36,831 nt of DNA from a virus: positions 1 through 36,831 of IMG/VR virus record IMGVR_UViG_3300009285_000459, one strand, 5' to 3'. Numbering within the stretch: the first letter of the stretch is position 1; every line of letters begins with the position of its first letter. Below the pieces are notes generated by a model, which was not told where the DNA came from, made no database searches, and saw only the letters and a program-made list of their open reading frames with translations. The position numbers and the translations under genes were made by a program. This document shows positions 12,001-20,480 of this stretch, in pieces.

Positions 12001-13211
12001 TATGCCGGCATTTCCTCTCTCTTCGGAGTAAGAAATTTCTCCGGAAGCTCCCCGTTATCTTTTTTAATTTTAAGAATCTCATAAACTTCCATCTGTGTGG
12101 AAGGCTCATTGAGTAATTCTGTAACTCGTTCCGGTGTTTCCCCTAACGCTTCACTTAGCACCTTTATGTTGTCTCTTTCTGCGAGTTTACCTTCTATTTT
12201 TTTTAAACCTTTGCCGCCATATTTAGTCATAAATCTGCCCGAACCTTGGGCTATATGCGGAAATAAGGATAATACTATCGTAGAAGCTATGCCCTTCTCG
12301 TCAAGGGGGCCGTCAAGTGCGGATGATATTGCCAACTGCGCCCCAACACCCGCGGGGATTACTCCGGCGTTAACTCCTGTTGCAATTTTACCGGCTATTA
12401 TTTTAGGTGCGTATTCAAGTCCGGTTTTCAATAATTGCTTTTCTGCGGCTGAACCTACCGCTTTACCGGCTCCGGGTAATAATCCGAAAAGAGTGCCCTC
12501 AGCCAATCCTCTTACAGCTTCATGTCGCACGGCTTTCTGTACATCCGCTTCCTCAATCTTGCCCTTTTCTCTTATGGTATTGCGGTAAAGGGAGGCCATT
12601 CTGTCCGCCGCCGTTAGGAATCCGCTCCCTACTGCTCCGGCGACAACACCTACCCCCGGCCCCAATAACATGGGGGCATGGCCTATAAGCCCCACCATTT
12701 TCCCAGCTCCATATTTAATTGCATCAACTGTATCTTTAGGTTCATATGGGGCATCCTCCATCCTCGCCATTCCTCTGGCAAGGTTGGGGATAGGGGTATC
12801 AAGTAGGCCTGCCTGGAAAGCCCCATTATCTCTTGAATTAACAAACTGTTGATAACCTGTGTCAACTGCTTCTTGTTTGGATTTTTCTTTTGAAACGAAA
12901 GCCTCGTCAGCCTGACGTTTCGTTTCAAGGTCATTGGCAATCCTTACTTTCTCGGCTTCGGTGTCGGGAGTGTCGTTTATGGATGATTGAGCCTGGAGAT
13001 ATTCGGGGGCCACCTGATTTTTGGTAGATGATAATTTAGTCGTTTCCCAATCATTAACCATCCCCTTGAATTGATTAATGACTTCGGGCATATCCTCGTC
13101 AGCGTATTTTGGGGCAACATATTTGTTGAAATATTCGTTTTTTATGGCCCTTCTTTCTTCCGGGCCTCCCTGGGAATATTTATCTTTATCAACAAATTCA
13201 TCCCATTTCAT
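9054..13211 (-). CDS. large internal virion / polyvalent protein, 1385 aa
   Basis: The largest gene, placed last among the virion genes behind two internal-protein candidates, as ejection proteins are in podoviruses. Residues about 165-310 contain several Gly/Ala-rich hydrophobic stretches ('MLLGPGVGVVAGAVGSGFLT', 'GVIPAGVGAQLAIS') able to insert into membranes. The remainder is long, charged and helical. Around residues 1150-1250, 'MGKIVTQFKTVAYLQTKFIR' and 'GGGMINDELRTLF' resemble the C-terminal domain seen in large polyvalent phage proteins (LPD38-like). No lysozyme/transglycosylase motif and no RNA polymerase motifs were seen. It probably enters the cell with the DNA and helps form the conduit (inference). 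Confidence 0.75.
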   Translation of the reverse strand: MKWDEFVDKDKYSQGGPEERRAIKNEYFNKYVAPKYADEDMPEVINQFKGMVNDWETTKLSSTKNQVAPEYLQAQSSINDTPDTEAEKVRIANDLETKRQADEAFVSKEKSKQEAVDTGYQQFVNSRDNGAFQAGLLDTPIPNLARGMARMEDAPYEPKDTVDAIKYGAGKMVGLIGHAPMLLGPGVGVVAGAVGSGFLTAADRMASLYRNTIREKGKIEEADVQKAVRHEAVRGLAEGTLFGLLPGAGKAVGSAAEKQLLKTGLEYAPKIIAGKIATGVNAGVIPAGVGAQLAISSALDGPLDEKGIASTIVLSLFPHIAQGSGRFMTKYGGKGLKKIEGKLAERDNIKVLSEALGETPERVTELLNEPSTQMEVYEILKIKKDNGELPEKFLTPKREEMPAYKKVPDELKKVDQTPEMTLDRIMEEEQKIQGFENTNADPVVKVFEPYEGKPPSTKKRSNDPITAQYADDVLAEMETRFNSRDIEKAVMGEDTTILNDVMNILKPNKIRKGGPEYAKDYVWDALNHKYRPDLVEKWNIYNMKEAEGNIPIEVNVNNVGADNYAKILKSEEFYKRPVNEQLAVIEEMINYNPETGETVKPKTNFDNYLEAVKESLKVNPDLIKSRGWLKEVTDTYIKSWGKAVSDASKGAREMVELNTLLEANRDRAVGHRTNILDEAFNDKSISKADRELIFYMKNSDPTTWTNPTKKFWYDKYSKLSPEKQKYLKQKVQRLDDVFGEKEGGIAREAIDSGMSTSDKDGNLIPWESRKDYAPNELDPKKAKADPKKLLFQLERDGKIEGVWDYAKNYTNEQAYKVIQQLEATDVLAKGLSDGIATEKITSMQKRRQMEWPEEFLRSDPAVFYENAEKQSRRVEQAKLFGPKDELIYRKLAEAGAEIVLTHDKDSRAQIYQKTEALADRIMGKQRYDSTADKVSRFWTGFQALTKMTTSVFSQFAQMGMGIVRGDTLSWAKALKEVATNNKEASHFAKEVGSTISNVQHQFFNEAFSVQSGSAQAKLLKYNGFRWADTLSRKIAAITGKFYADKVAMNINSDLNKMMKKKDPVEIARMIANGEMTGSLKANIDRLKRLEVDPMEMIADKLTGLKDFKLDEKQSMIAARKFEVDTNFRANFADLPEFAASPMGKIVTQFKTVAYLQTKFIRDNVYREIKENRNFMPLMRLAAVSLGGGMINDELRTLFTGGFKSVGNDRKWLEDSGFRKLFNPSSDDLKNETETDKLLQKITGSRQGAVLLNNIINYVSVSNAIGIAALPFEAKKYGKLPLGPTGDMLQDFLKAGVESAQKGSHKARPYASWAVKNFVPGGSIANTNMKAQWKESDAVQKDADMTPQQRINKMRREMIPKEFKEFKKQYRNMGKPEKTNWNKYGI

Positions 13212-13213
13212 CG

Positions 13214-14389
13214 TTAATTACCGCCGACATCGAATTGTTTTTTAACAGTTACAGGGTTCCCTGCCTCGTCAAGTGCTACTCCATTCTTAGCCAGATATTC
13301 TTTCCTTTTAGCAGCTCGTTGTTCCGAAGTTAAATTCCACCAATTGCTTATACCGGAGGCCACATTTTCGGAATCCGATAATACTTTTGCTAATCGCTCT
13401 TTCTCCTTCGCATCTTTTACGGAAGATAGTAGCATACGTTTTTCTTCGGCTGTGAGTTTTTTTACTTCTTCGCCTTCTACAAGGTTAGTCTCTTTCCCGG
13501 CCATAGATATATCAACGTCAGTGCGGTCATATACTTTTTTGCCAGCTTTCCTCAATTTATCCATTGCTATTTTATGTGCATCATCCAAACTGCTGGCATC
13601 GACTTGCACCATTTTACCAGTTGGGAGTGTTACTTTATACGGTTGGTTCCTTGCTCCCCCTCCACTCGGTCTCACCATAAATGCGTTGGCGTTGAACCTA
13701 TCCGCATCCCTTGTGCCATACCATTTATCCCCGGCCCTGAGATTGGTTTCGTATTTACCGGCTATTTGCCTTATCTTGGCGTTATCATTCCCTGCCGCTT
13801 GCAAGTCTTTTTGGAAATTATCATAAAGAGTGGCCTTCCATTCGGAGTTATCCATCTTCGTGGTGTCTTTGTAGGAATCAGCTTCCTTTTGAGATAGGAG
13901 ATGTTGTTTGGGGATAACCGGATTTTCAACAATATTCCTATCATTATTCGCCTGTTGGTCAAGCTTGAACATATTGTACTTGGCCATCTGCCCGGCATCA
14001 CCGCCCTGCCTTGCAAGGTCTTCGAGCCTGAGTCTCTCCTCTCCCCTCGCCCGTTCCCTATCCATGTAGGTTCTATCCATAGCATCATATTGGCTGTTAA
14101 TCATGGAGTTTCTGTTATTTGTGGACTGAACAAGGTCTGGCCTCCCTACGTCAAGGCTATTGCCTTCCACCTTATCCCTCCCCCATTTATAGCCGAGCAT
14201 ATTGCCGAGAGAGTTGATAAGCCCTCCCGTGTTTTCCCGTTTATTCTGAGCATCGAGAAGGAGCCTATTGGAGCCGAGTCTTTGTCCCTCCGCCTCCATC
14301 CCTTGAAGCTCCATTTCGTTTTGTCTCCTGATATTAAGGAGACTCGCATTTAACTGATTGAGTGCTTGTTGATTTTCATAGAATCCCAT
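13214..14389 (-). CDS. internal virion protein candidate, 391 aa
   Basis: The protein is very hydrophilic, Gln/Asn/Lys/Arg-rich and helical, with long coiled stretches ('RTYMDRERARGEERLRLEDL') and no cysteine. A C-terminal third has regular Lys/Glu helices. Its place between the 201-residue and the 1385-residue proteins fits the set of three ejection proteins in P22-like and T7-like phages. AGGAG lies upstream of ATG 14389. No enzymatic motif was seen. Confidence 0.65.
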   Translation of the reverse strand: MGFYENQQALNQLNASLLNIRRQNEMELQGMEAEGQRLGSNRLLLDAQNKRENTGGLINSLGNMLGYKWGRDKVEGNSLDVGRPDLVQSTNNRNSMINSQYDAMDRTYMDRERARGEERLRLEDLARQGGDAGQMAKYNMFKLDQQANNDRNIVENPVIPKQHLLSQKEADSYKDTTKMDNSEWKATLYDNFQKDLQAAGNDNAKIRQIAGKYETNLRAGDKWYGTRDADRFNANAFMVRPSGGGARNQPYKVTLPTGKMVQVDASSLDDAHKIAMDKLRKAGKKVYDRTDVDISMAGKETNLVEGEEVKKLTAEEKRMLLSSVKDAKEKERLAKVLSDSENVASGISNWWNLTSEQRAAKRKEYLAKNGVALDEAGNPVTVKKQFDVGGN

Positions 14390-14399
14390 AATAGTCTCC

Positions 14400-15005
14400 T
14401 TAGTACATTCCCATGCCTTTGCCCAATAAGCCCACTCCGGCTAATTGAGTTCCATATCCTATAAGTCCAGGGCTTCCTGGCTGTTGTGCTATTTGGCTGG
14501 ATTGAGTGCCGAGAACCGAATTGCCTGGATTAAGCATGGAATTATAAGCCCCGACCGACGAGTTCATGGCGGATAATTTACGGCCATAAGCGGCCTCCCG
14601 CGCTTGCATCTGCTTGTCTCTTTCTGTCATAAGCATACCCGCCCTTGCCTGACCGAGATTTTGTATATAGTTCTGAGCCGCCCCCATGTCCCTCATTTTC
14701 TGTCCGGATGAATTGCGCTCGCCCGAGTGCTGTAAATTAGACATGGTATTCTGAAATTGGGATTGCAAGGGATTGCCGTACTGCTGAGCGAACTGTTGCT
14801 CGAAGTTGGGCAATGCGTTATAGGCCGATTGCGCATTATATCCGGATAAGGCTCCTGCGGCTCCGGTCATACCCTTCATTGCTTGTGTGTCATATTGCCC
14901 TGCTAACTTAGCCCTTGCGGCCATTACGGCTTCTTGGTCTTCGTTGAGCATATTCATTTTTTTGGGGCCACCAGGACTCCCAAATATAGTTTCAGTCAAT
15001 CCCAT
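14400..15005 (-). CDS. small internal virion protein candidate, 201 aa
   Basis: The protein is Gly/Ala/Gln/Met-rich ('AGALSGYNAQSAYNALPNFE', 'GYGTQLAGVGLLGKGMGMY'), with central amphipathic helices. Composition, size and place, directly after the tail hub gene and first in a row of three, resemble T7 gp14/P22 gp7-type ejection proteins that insert in the outer layers of the host envelope. AGGAGG precedes the ATG at 15005. Confidence 0.65.
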   Translation of the reverse strand: MGLTETIFGSPGGPKKMNMLNEDQEAVMAARAKLAGQYDTQAMKGMTGAAGALSGYNAQSAYNALPNFEQQFAQQYGNPLQSQFQNTMSNLQHSGERNSSGQKMRDMGAAQNYIQNLGQARAGMLMTERDKQMQAREAAYGRKLSAMNSSVGAYNSMLNPGNSVLGTQSSQIAQQPGSPGLIGYGTQLAGVGLLGKGMGMY

Positions 15006-15030
15006 ATCGTCCTCCTAAAAACCTAATATA

Positions 15031-17667
15031 CTATTTAACAACACCGTCGTCAAGACTATTAAATCCGATGTCTATGCTTTCAATAATAAACGGTGAACCG
15101 CTTACATTGGTAATTTCAAACCTCACCTGCCTACCACGTTCTATAAAGTTGGCAATCTGTTCCTCGTAATAATCCGTGCCGAGTGTGCTTGCAATCGTTA
15201 CCGCTGTACTCCAATTAACGCCCATATCCACGCTTGCCCTTATGCTGAGCGTTGTTGCTGTTGACTTACAGATAAGGCCTATGACTGCTTCCAATAGCCT
15301 GAATGTGTGTTTGGGGTCGTTCAGAGGGAAGTCCTTCGTCGTTACCGTAGCCGCAATGTTGGTAGCTACCGAACTTCTTGCGTCAGTCGTATAACTCTCT
15401 GCCAATTTGTAGATATATCCGTCTTCATCACCGAGCAGGTAAACAGGAGTATCGTCGGTATTCAGGCGGTATTTACCCTCTGCCGTGAACGTGTGAGCGA
15501 AAGTCCATTTTGTCCACGTCTGTTCAACATAATTGAATACGAAAGCTGTATCCGGATAGTCGTTGGCTCCGGTGCAAACATGGAATACATAAAGGCTTTC
15601 TTCCTCGATAAGATATGCGAAAGACCTTCTCAGTTTTGCTTCGTCCGTAACATTTTCAAGGAAGTAGTTCCGGACGGGTTCACCTATCGAGCGGACGTTC
15701 ATTCCATCAAACATATAAAAGTCAGTCCATCCAAAAAATATATGGAATGTCCCGGAACTGCATACCGAGCGTATTGTCGGGGTTCCGATATTCTGAATTT
15801 TATTTTCGGTATAGTTAAACGGGTCTGTATTTCCTCCGTTGGGGTCAGGCCACATCTCTGTTATCGAGTGTTCCTTGTAAACGTAAAGTCTACCTTGAAG
15901 GGGAACTATGCCCATTATCGCATCATTACTGTTGAGAAGTTCGTAATAAATGTCGGTGTTTGAGTCGAGCCATTGTTCGGGTTCCCCGGCATAAGAGAAG
16001 GCAATTTTCTGTTTCGCCTCTGCTCCGGTAGAGCTTTTAAGATTGGCAATGGCAATGTGTTCGTAGCCTACTGAACCGAAGAAGCCTATGAATTTGCATA
16101 TGTCAGGCATATTGAAGAAAGTTAAAATAATCTCGGTAGCTGTTGCAGTAGCATTAGCAGATAATACAAACACGGAGTCACTTGTTATAGACGATATATA
16201 CGCATCTGTAGGTATTCCGGAGCCATATACATACATCCCTGTTGCGAGTCTTGAAGTGGTGGCACTTATGTCAGCAGACGCATTTGTAGTATCGCCGGTT
16301 AATTCAAAATTCCCCAAAACCGTTTCCCCACCTTCTCCATTCCACCTAATAGCATTGTTTTTGCTATTAGAAAACACCAAAATGAAATCATTCTCCGAAT
16401 CATCATAAGGCTGTGCAAACGACACGATGTTATCCAATGTGGCATCATGTCCGAGTCTTATGACATAAGAAACGTTTGCAACGCTTGATATATCTAAGCT
16501 TAGCGTAAGTTGTGCATACCCGTCAAAGTTTGCTATTTCGTTCCATGTCCCGGAATAATTAATATCGTTTGTTCCTAAAGCTATTTTAGCCTTATTATTT
16601 GTTCCATTAATATTAAAGTTTATAAGATTTTTAGACCCGAATTTCTCTGTAATCGCAGAAATAGTACCTAAATGACCTCCAAAAGATAATGCGGCAGAAG
16701 TTGTCCCACATCCGGCAAGATAATATCTTGCAGTATTGAGACTATTTTTTGCAGTCCAATTTGTTCCATCAAATTGTTCTGTAACTGCTGAAACAGACCC
16801 TCCGAGTCCCCCTATGGATAATGCGGCAGAAGTTGTTCCACATCCGGCAAGATAACATCTTGCAGTATTGAGACTATTTTTTGCAGTCCAATTTGTTCCA
16901 TCAAATTGTTCTGTAACTGCTGACGAAGCTAATATATAACCTCCAAAAGATAATGCGGCAGAAGTTGTTCCACATCCGGCAATGGTGCGTCTTGCAGTAT
17001 TGAGACTATTTTTTGCAGTCCAATTTGTTCCATCAAATTGTTCTGTAACTGCTGACCTCCCCGCCTGCGCATCACCTCCGAAAGATAATGCGGCAGAAGT
17101 TGTTCCGCATCCGGCAAGACCCACTCTTGCAGTATTGAGACTATTTTTTGCAGTCCAATTTGTTCCATCAAATTGTTCTGTAACTGCTGAAGAGGTTGAG
17201 TCTACCCCTCCAAAAGATAATGCGGCAGAAGTTGTCCCGCATCCGGCAAGACCCCATCTTGCAGTATTGAGACTATTTTGGGCAGTCCAAACATTAGTTG
17301 TCTCCCCCCACGCTCCCCCCGTCAACGTAATTGTCCTATTCCCCGCCCCACTCGAAGTAACCGTCCCTGTATTATAACTTCTCGTTATCCTTATCCATGT
17401 TGAAGTAGGGGAGTCGTATCTATAAGTGTCGGTCGTGGTCACGGCAACGATGTAATCATTCCCGGTCGATAATTTCTTGTAGTGGAATATCCCCTGAACA
17501 ATCCCGTCAAGGGGAAGTCCGGAGCCGAATGTATCATATCCCCATCTGTTCTTTATCCATCCTTCTTTAAACATGACGTTGTTGGAGAAGGAGGCTTTGT
17601 CGTCGGGGATGGCACGGGGAGGGTAATCGAAGAAAGTGCCGTATGATTTAATTACTTGGTGTTTCAT
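15031..17667 (-). CDS. P22 gp10-like tail hub/stabilisation protein with inserted kelch-like repeats, 878 aa
   Basis: The first 100 residues ('SYGTFFDYPPRAIPDDKASF', 'SNNVMFKEGWIKNRWGYDTF') and the C-terminal 400 ('GRLYVYKEHSITEMW', 'FFGWTDFYMFDGMNVRSIG', 'WTKW') are those of the phage tail accessory beta-propeller (P22 gp10 / tail tubular B-like), which joins the portal-adaptor to the tail tip. Between them, residues about 122-342 are five kelch-like repeats. Residues about 455-515 hold another common tail module ('TSRLATGMYVYGSGIP'). The protein is nearly twice the usual length because of these insertions. GGGGAG lies upstream of ATG 17667, which overlaps the previous gene by 20 bases. Confidence 0.85.
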   Translation of the reverse strand: MKHQVIKSYGTFFDYPPRAIPDDKASFSNNVMFKEGWIKNRWGYDTFGSGLPLDGIVQGIFHYKKLSTGNDYIVAVTTTDTYRYDSPTSTWIRITRSYNTGTVTSSGAGNRTITLTGGAWGETTNVWTAQNSLNTARWGLAGCGTTSAALSFGGVDSTSSAVTEQFDGTNWTAKNSLNTARVGLAGCGTTSAALSFGGDAQAGRSAVTEQFDGTNWTAKNSLNTARRTIAGCGTTSAALSFGGYILASSAVTEQFDGTNWTAKNSLNTARCYLAGCGTTSAALSIGGLGGSVSAVTEQFDGTNWTAKNSLNTARYYLAGCGTTSAALSFGGHLGTISAITEKFGSKNLINFNINGTNNKAKIALGTNDINYSGTWNEIANFDGYAQLTLSLDISSVANVSYVIRLGHDATLDNIVSFAQPYDDSENDFILVFSNSKNNAIRWNGEGGETVLGNFELTGDTTNASADISATTSRLATGMYVYGSGIPTDAYISSITSDSVFVLSANATATATEIILTFFNMPDICKFIGFFGSVGYEHIAIANLKSSTGAEAKQKIAFSYAGEPEQWLDSNTDIYYELLNSNDAIMGIVPLQGRLYVYKEHSITEMWPDPNGGNTDPFNYTENKIQNIGTPTIRSVCSSGTFHIFFGWTDFYMFDGMNVRSIGEPVRNYFLENVTDEAKLRRSFAYLIEEESLYVFHVCTGANDYPDTAFVFNYVEQTWTKWTFAHTFTAEGKYRLNTDDTPVYLLGDEDGYIYKLAESYTTDARSSVATNIAATVTTKDFPLNDPKHTFRLLEAVIGLICKSTATTLSIRASVDMGVNWSTAVTIASTLGTDYYEEQIANFIERGRQVRFEITNVSGSPFIIESIDIGFNSLDDGVVK
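16640..17300 (-). repeat. tandem kelch-like repeats, 132-135 bp per unit, five units
   Basis: Each unit encodes W-T-A-K-N-S-L-N-T-A-R, two variable residues, L/I-A-G-C-G-T-T-S-A-A-L-S-F-G-G, about five variable residues, then S-A-V-T-E-Q-F-D-G-T-N. Long stretches are identical at DNA level between units, while changes gather in two short spots per unit. Unit starts (base of 'cttgcagtattgag') are near 16727, 16859, 16991, 17126 and 17258. Confidence 0.9.
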
Positions 17668-17827
17668 AAAGTCTCCCCGTTTCGGGATCGTAATACATAT
17701 TGTTCATGTCGCCCATAGGAAGGTCACAAGGTTTAATTTCAAGTTCAAGATATTCGGGATTGCCGGATAAATCTCCACCGTTGAATGTTATGAGCCTGTT
17801 GTCTGATTTATTAATGACTATTTTCAT
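17648..17827 (-). CDS. small virion-region protein, 59 aa
   Basis: A 60-codon frame (MKIVINKSDNRLITFNGGDL...) runs between the fibre-like gene (stop at 17834) and the tail hub gene, whose ribosome-binding site it contains. The C-terminus 'MYYDPETGRLYETPSN' resembles ends of small phage tail or assembly proteins. The ribosome-binding site is weak, so translation may depend on coupling to the upstream gene, six bases away. Confidence 0.65.
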   Translation of the reverse strand: MKIVINKSDNRLITFNGGDLSGNPEYLELEIKPCDLPMGDMNNMYYDPETGRLYETPSN

Positions 17828-17833
17828 AATATT

Positions 17834-18721
17834 TTACATCCAAATTTCAAAGCCTGCCATCCATATGTCTCTACCTCTTGTAGTTGGAGAGTCCGATGTT
17901 TGTGTCTCGTCAACATAAATAGTCCTGTTAAAGGTATTAAGACTAAATGCAGTAGAATGATATGCCGAGCCTCCTAATGCTGAGCAGTTTATTAAATTTA
18001 GAATATAATGCCCCATAACATCATTAACGTATCCTCGTATATATAAGGCCGCTAAAAATGCGGACCCACTTTTTGTTCCATAAGAACGAGCCGTACCATA
18101 AAATTTATAGGCATTTTTGGGAAGCCATTGCGATATATTTACATCTGCGGTATATTCTGCGGTAGACGTAGAGGAATATATTGCGGGCGATCCAATATAG
18201 CCATAATAATTATTCTGTTGGTTAAATGCAACAAAGTTTCCGGCGGTGTTCCTGACCATAGTACATAGGCGGTATTTGGAATATCCCGATGGAAGTGTTG
18301 GGGTTGTTTCCGATAAACTGATTAATGCCGAAGTTCTGCCATCATCTCCAACAATAACATATCCATAATACCATTCATCCGCGTTTTCGGCTGTTGAAGC
18401 ATCTCTCCCCAAAGCCCCAACTGTTGCAATGTCTACAACATAAGTGCCGGCAGTAGCCCAAAGTCCTTGAACGTACATATCCGTAAATGTTATAGATATT
18501 GTTGATACGGATGGTCGGGTAACGGCAAGCCCTACCGGGAACGGATTAGAGGCGTGCAAGGTCGTGTCTGTATCATCAAAGGATTTTGATATTTTCTCAT
18601 TGATTTCGTTATAAATATCAGAGATAGTACGATTCACCGTATCTAAATATACTCGCATTTCGTCCGATACATCTTTTGGGATGGGCGGGAATATAGTTTT
18701 CTTTACGAGCTTTTGGGCCAT
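17834..18721 (-). CDS. tail fibre-like/minor structural protein, 295 aa
   Basis: A short charged N-terminus with a coiled stretch ('YLDTVNRTISDIYNEINEKI') is followed by a beta-rich, Ser/Thr/Tyr/Gly-rich body. The segment from 'PVGLAVTRPSVSTISITFTD' through 'GLWATAGTYVVDI', 'DGRTSALISLSETTPTLPSG' and 'YSKYRL' is clearly homologous to the body of the fibre gene at 20743..21918. It probably forms a trimeric surface fibre or spike. The ATG overlaps the TAA of the membrane micro-protein (TAATG). Confidence 0.7.
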   Translation of the reverse strand: MAQKLVKKTIFPPIPKDVSDEMRVYLDTVNRTISDIYNEINEKISKSFDDTDTTLHASNPFPVGLAVTRPSVSTISITFTDMYVQGLWATAGTYVVDIATVGALGRDASTAENADEWYYGYVIVGDDGRTSALISLSETTPTLPSGYSKYRLCTMVRNTAGNFVAFNQQNNYYGYIGSPAIYSSTSTAEYTADVNISQWLPKNAYKFYGTARSYGTKSGSAFLAALYIRGYVNDVMGHYILNLINCSALGGSAYHSTAFSLNTFNRTIYVDETQTSDSPTTRGRDIWMAGFEIWM

Positions 18722-18885
18722 TACTTTTTCTCTAATATCCCCGGTATTTTAACGCCTTCTTTATTGCATTTGAAAAACCCGTTGCCGATGTCAAGGTTAA
18801 GCCCAACAATGCAAAGAACAAGGATGGCAACTTTCCACCAATGTTTAAGAATAAGGTTCCCGATAGTTTTAATTCTGTCTTTCAT
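18721..18885 (-). CDS. small membrane protein, 54 aa
   Basis: A 55-codon frame with one transmembrane helix ('WWKVAILVLCIVGLNLDIG', about residues 16-34), a basic N-terminal side and a short C-terminal tail with one Cys. The start overlaps the end of the coiled-coil gene by 17 bases and the stop overlaps the next ATG (TAATG). From its place near the lysis genes it could be a holin or spanin component, but nothing proves it. Confidence 0.65.
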   Translation of the reverse strand: MKDRIKTIGNLILKHWWKVAILVLCIVGLNLDIGNGFFKCNKEGVKIPGILEKK

Positions 18886-19636
18886 TCATCCTACTCCCAT
18901 ATTCGGCTTTTGTTATCTCTCCGAGAAAGACAAGGCTTTCAAGTTGGTAAGTATTGCATTGACATTTAAGCTCGTCGTAAATCCCGGCTTCCTTCGCCTG
19001 TTTGACCCCGTGAGTGGCAAGGGCCATGAGATTACGTACTTCCCCGGCATCCGTGGTCTGTTTCAATCCTTGAAGGTTGGTGAGGAATTTGAAGAACTGC
19101 TCCTCAATCTCCCCGGCATCCTTCGTCCATATATATTCTTCGGTTTTGTCCTTCATCTGTTCAAGAAGTTCTTCTTCCAATTTCTGCCATCCCCGTACTT
19201 CTTCCATACGGTATTTCATGGCAATCTGCATCTGCTTGAGTTCGTACTTCTTAAACTTCAATTCCACGTTAATGCGCTTTCGCTTAACTTCGTTACGGGG
19301 AGTATCTTTGAGTTCCGCAAGGTCAAGGATAAGGTCTTCAATTTCGAGTTTTTTCAGTTCAAAGTCTTTGGCAAGGTAAAACGCCTGATCTACCTGAACC
19401 TTCTGTTCAAGAATAGCCTGGTGAAATTTGCCGTGTACTGTCGGGTGATATACGTCCGATATGATGGATTTCTTCTGAGAGTCCGTTCTCCATATATGGA
19501 CATTGGTAAACACCTTCGCAAGGTGTTCTTTGTGTTCTACAAGAAAGTTGGCATCGTCCGGCGTGATTGCCTCTGTGGCGTTCACGGTTCTCAGCATATC
19601 CGTGATTGCGTTCACCGTCAATTCATGTCCTGTCAT
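18869..19636 (-). CDS. coiled-coil protein, 255 aa
   Basis: The start ATG 19636 overlaps the upstream TGA (ATGA) and follows GAGG, so it is preferred over the longer frame from 19702. The centre (about residues 75-190) is a long heptad-rich helix with many Lys/Glu/Leu ('KKLEIEDLILDLAELKDTPR', 'KFKKYELKQMQIAMKYRMEE'). Family not recognised. It could be a tail or assembly protein; the location between lysis and fibre genes gives no firm clue. Confidence 0.65.
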   Translation of the reverse strand: MTGHELTVNAITDMLRTVNATEAITPDDANFLVEHKEHLAKVFTNVHIWRTDSQKKSIISDVYHPTVHGKFHQAILEQKVQVDQAFYLAKDFELKKLEIEDLILDLAELKDTPRNEVKRKRINVELKFKKYELKQMQIAMKYRMEEVRGWQKLEEELLEQMKDKTEEYIWTKDAGEIEEQFFKFLTNLQGLKQTTDAGEVRNLMALATHGVKQAKEAGIYDELKCQCNTYQLESLVFLGEITKAEYGSRMNERQN

Positions 19637-19992
19637 AATTGCCTCGCTATTATTATGCCGGTTATTATCCCGGCGGCGGCCACGCCTATGTAAAATTTCC
19701 ATCCATTAGACTGAGCCACTTCTATATCGAATCTCTGAATACTCTGCTTACAGGCATCCTGAGAGTTTACTTCAACAAATCCTTTCCCGAATGTCAAGTC
19801 ACTTTGTATAATGGATGAATAACACATCTTTAATAATTCAGGGTCGTTAAAGACAATTTCCTGTTTGTATTTGTATCTGACAATCGGTTCGTATTCCTTC
19901 ACCACTTTGATAACCGGGTCGTCCATTTTGACTGGCAGGGAGAGTCCTATGCCGATAATAAGCCCTGCAAGGAATATAATCGTGCTTTTCAT
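19633..19992 (-). CDS. membrane protein with two terminal hydrophobic segments, 119 aa (spanin-like candidate)
   Basis: Hydrophobic segments lie at both ends: residues about 4-20 ('IIFLAGLIIGIGLSL') and about 98-117 ('FYIGVAAAGIITGIIIARQL'). A hydrophilic middle holds two cysteines. A membrane anchor plus periplasmic part directly after the endolysin candidate suggests a spanin-type or other lysis-helper protein; a two-helix holin is also possible. The start overlaps the stop of the peptidase gene (ATGA). Confidence 0.6.
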   Translation of the reverse strand: MKSTIIFLAGLIIGIGLSLPVKMDDPVIKVVKEYEPIVRYKYKQEIVFNDPELLKMCYSSIIQSDLTFGKGFVEVNSQDACKQSIQRFDIEVAQSNGWKFYIGVAAAGIITGIIIARQL

Positions 19993-20480
19993 TCAGGCTC
20001 CTTCAGAGAAAATAGACGTTTCACTCCGGCTTTTGCTAACAGGCCAATACTGTATTCCACCCGTTCTCCCTCATTGGCTTTGCCGAAATACTTGTGGTTT
20101 CTATCTCCGGCAGGGTCGTTAAACATAAATCCACCTTCGACATATCCGGTACAAAGGGCGTAATGACCACTTGACTTACCGTCCCATCCAGCGAAATGAT
20201 ACATGACATAGTTGCCATTATCAAGAGCCTCCCTCATCGCATTGAAGTCTTTCTCGGTCGGGGCATAAGCATAGGCGGTTTTTTTTGTCCCACCGTCTGT
20301 AATCTGCTTAATATCCCATCTGCGAAATTCAAGGTATTTCATTAGAGTCATATCGTCTGCGGATGGGCCAATAACGTTCGCTACTGATTGGGGTATTTCT
20401 TCTGTCAGCATGGCAACGCAAGCGGAGCCGCAATAGTCGGTTCCCCCCTTAATCTCATTCTTCTGATTAACGTACTTCAT
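19989..20480 (-). CDS. C39-like cysteine peptidase, probable endolysin, 163 aa
   Basis: The order of a papain-like Peptidase_C39 fold is visible: 'GTDYCGSACVAMLTEE' with the presumed catalytic Cys near residue 17-21, 'GHYALCTGYVEGG' with the catalytic His near residue 126, and 'FNDPAGD' with the Asp. No signal peptide is present. In a phage lysis cassette such an enzyme is likely to cut peptide bonds in peptidoglycan. The preceding membrane protein overlaps its start (ATGA). It could alternatively process a phage protein. Confidence 0.7.
   Translation of the reverse strand: MKYVNQKNEIKGGTDYCGSACVAMLTEEIPQSVANVIGPSADDMTLMKYLEFRRWDIKQITDGGTKKTAYAYAPTEKDFNAMREALDNGNYVMYHFAGWDGKSSGHYALCTGYVEGGFMFNDPAGDRNHKYFGKANEGERVEYSIGLLAKAGVKRLFSLKEPE

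Noticed and set aside
9768-12588. Several plus-strand frames of 65-163 codons opposite the large internal protein
   Set aside because: They lie entirely opposite a long gene with clear protein character, lack ribosome-binding sites and are shadows of its codon use.
16640-17300. CRISPR array or diversity-generating retroelement target
   Set aside because: The repeats are coding, in frame and protein-like, with no spacers; no reverse transcriptase or template repeat was found in the genome.
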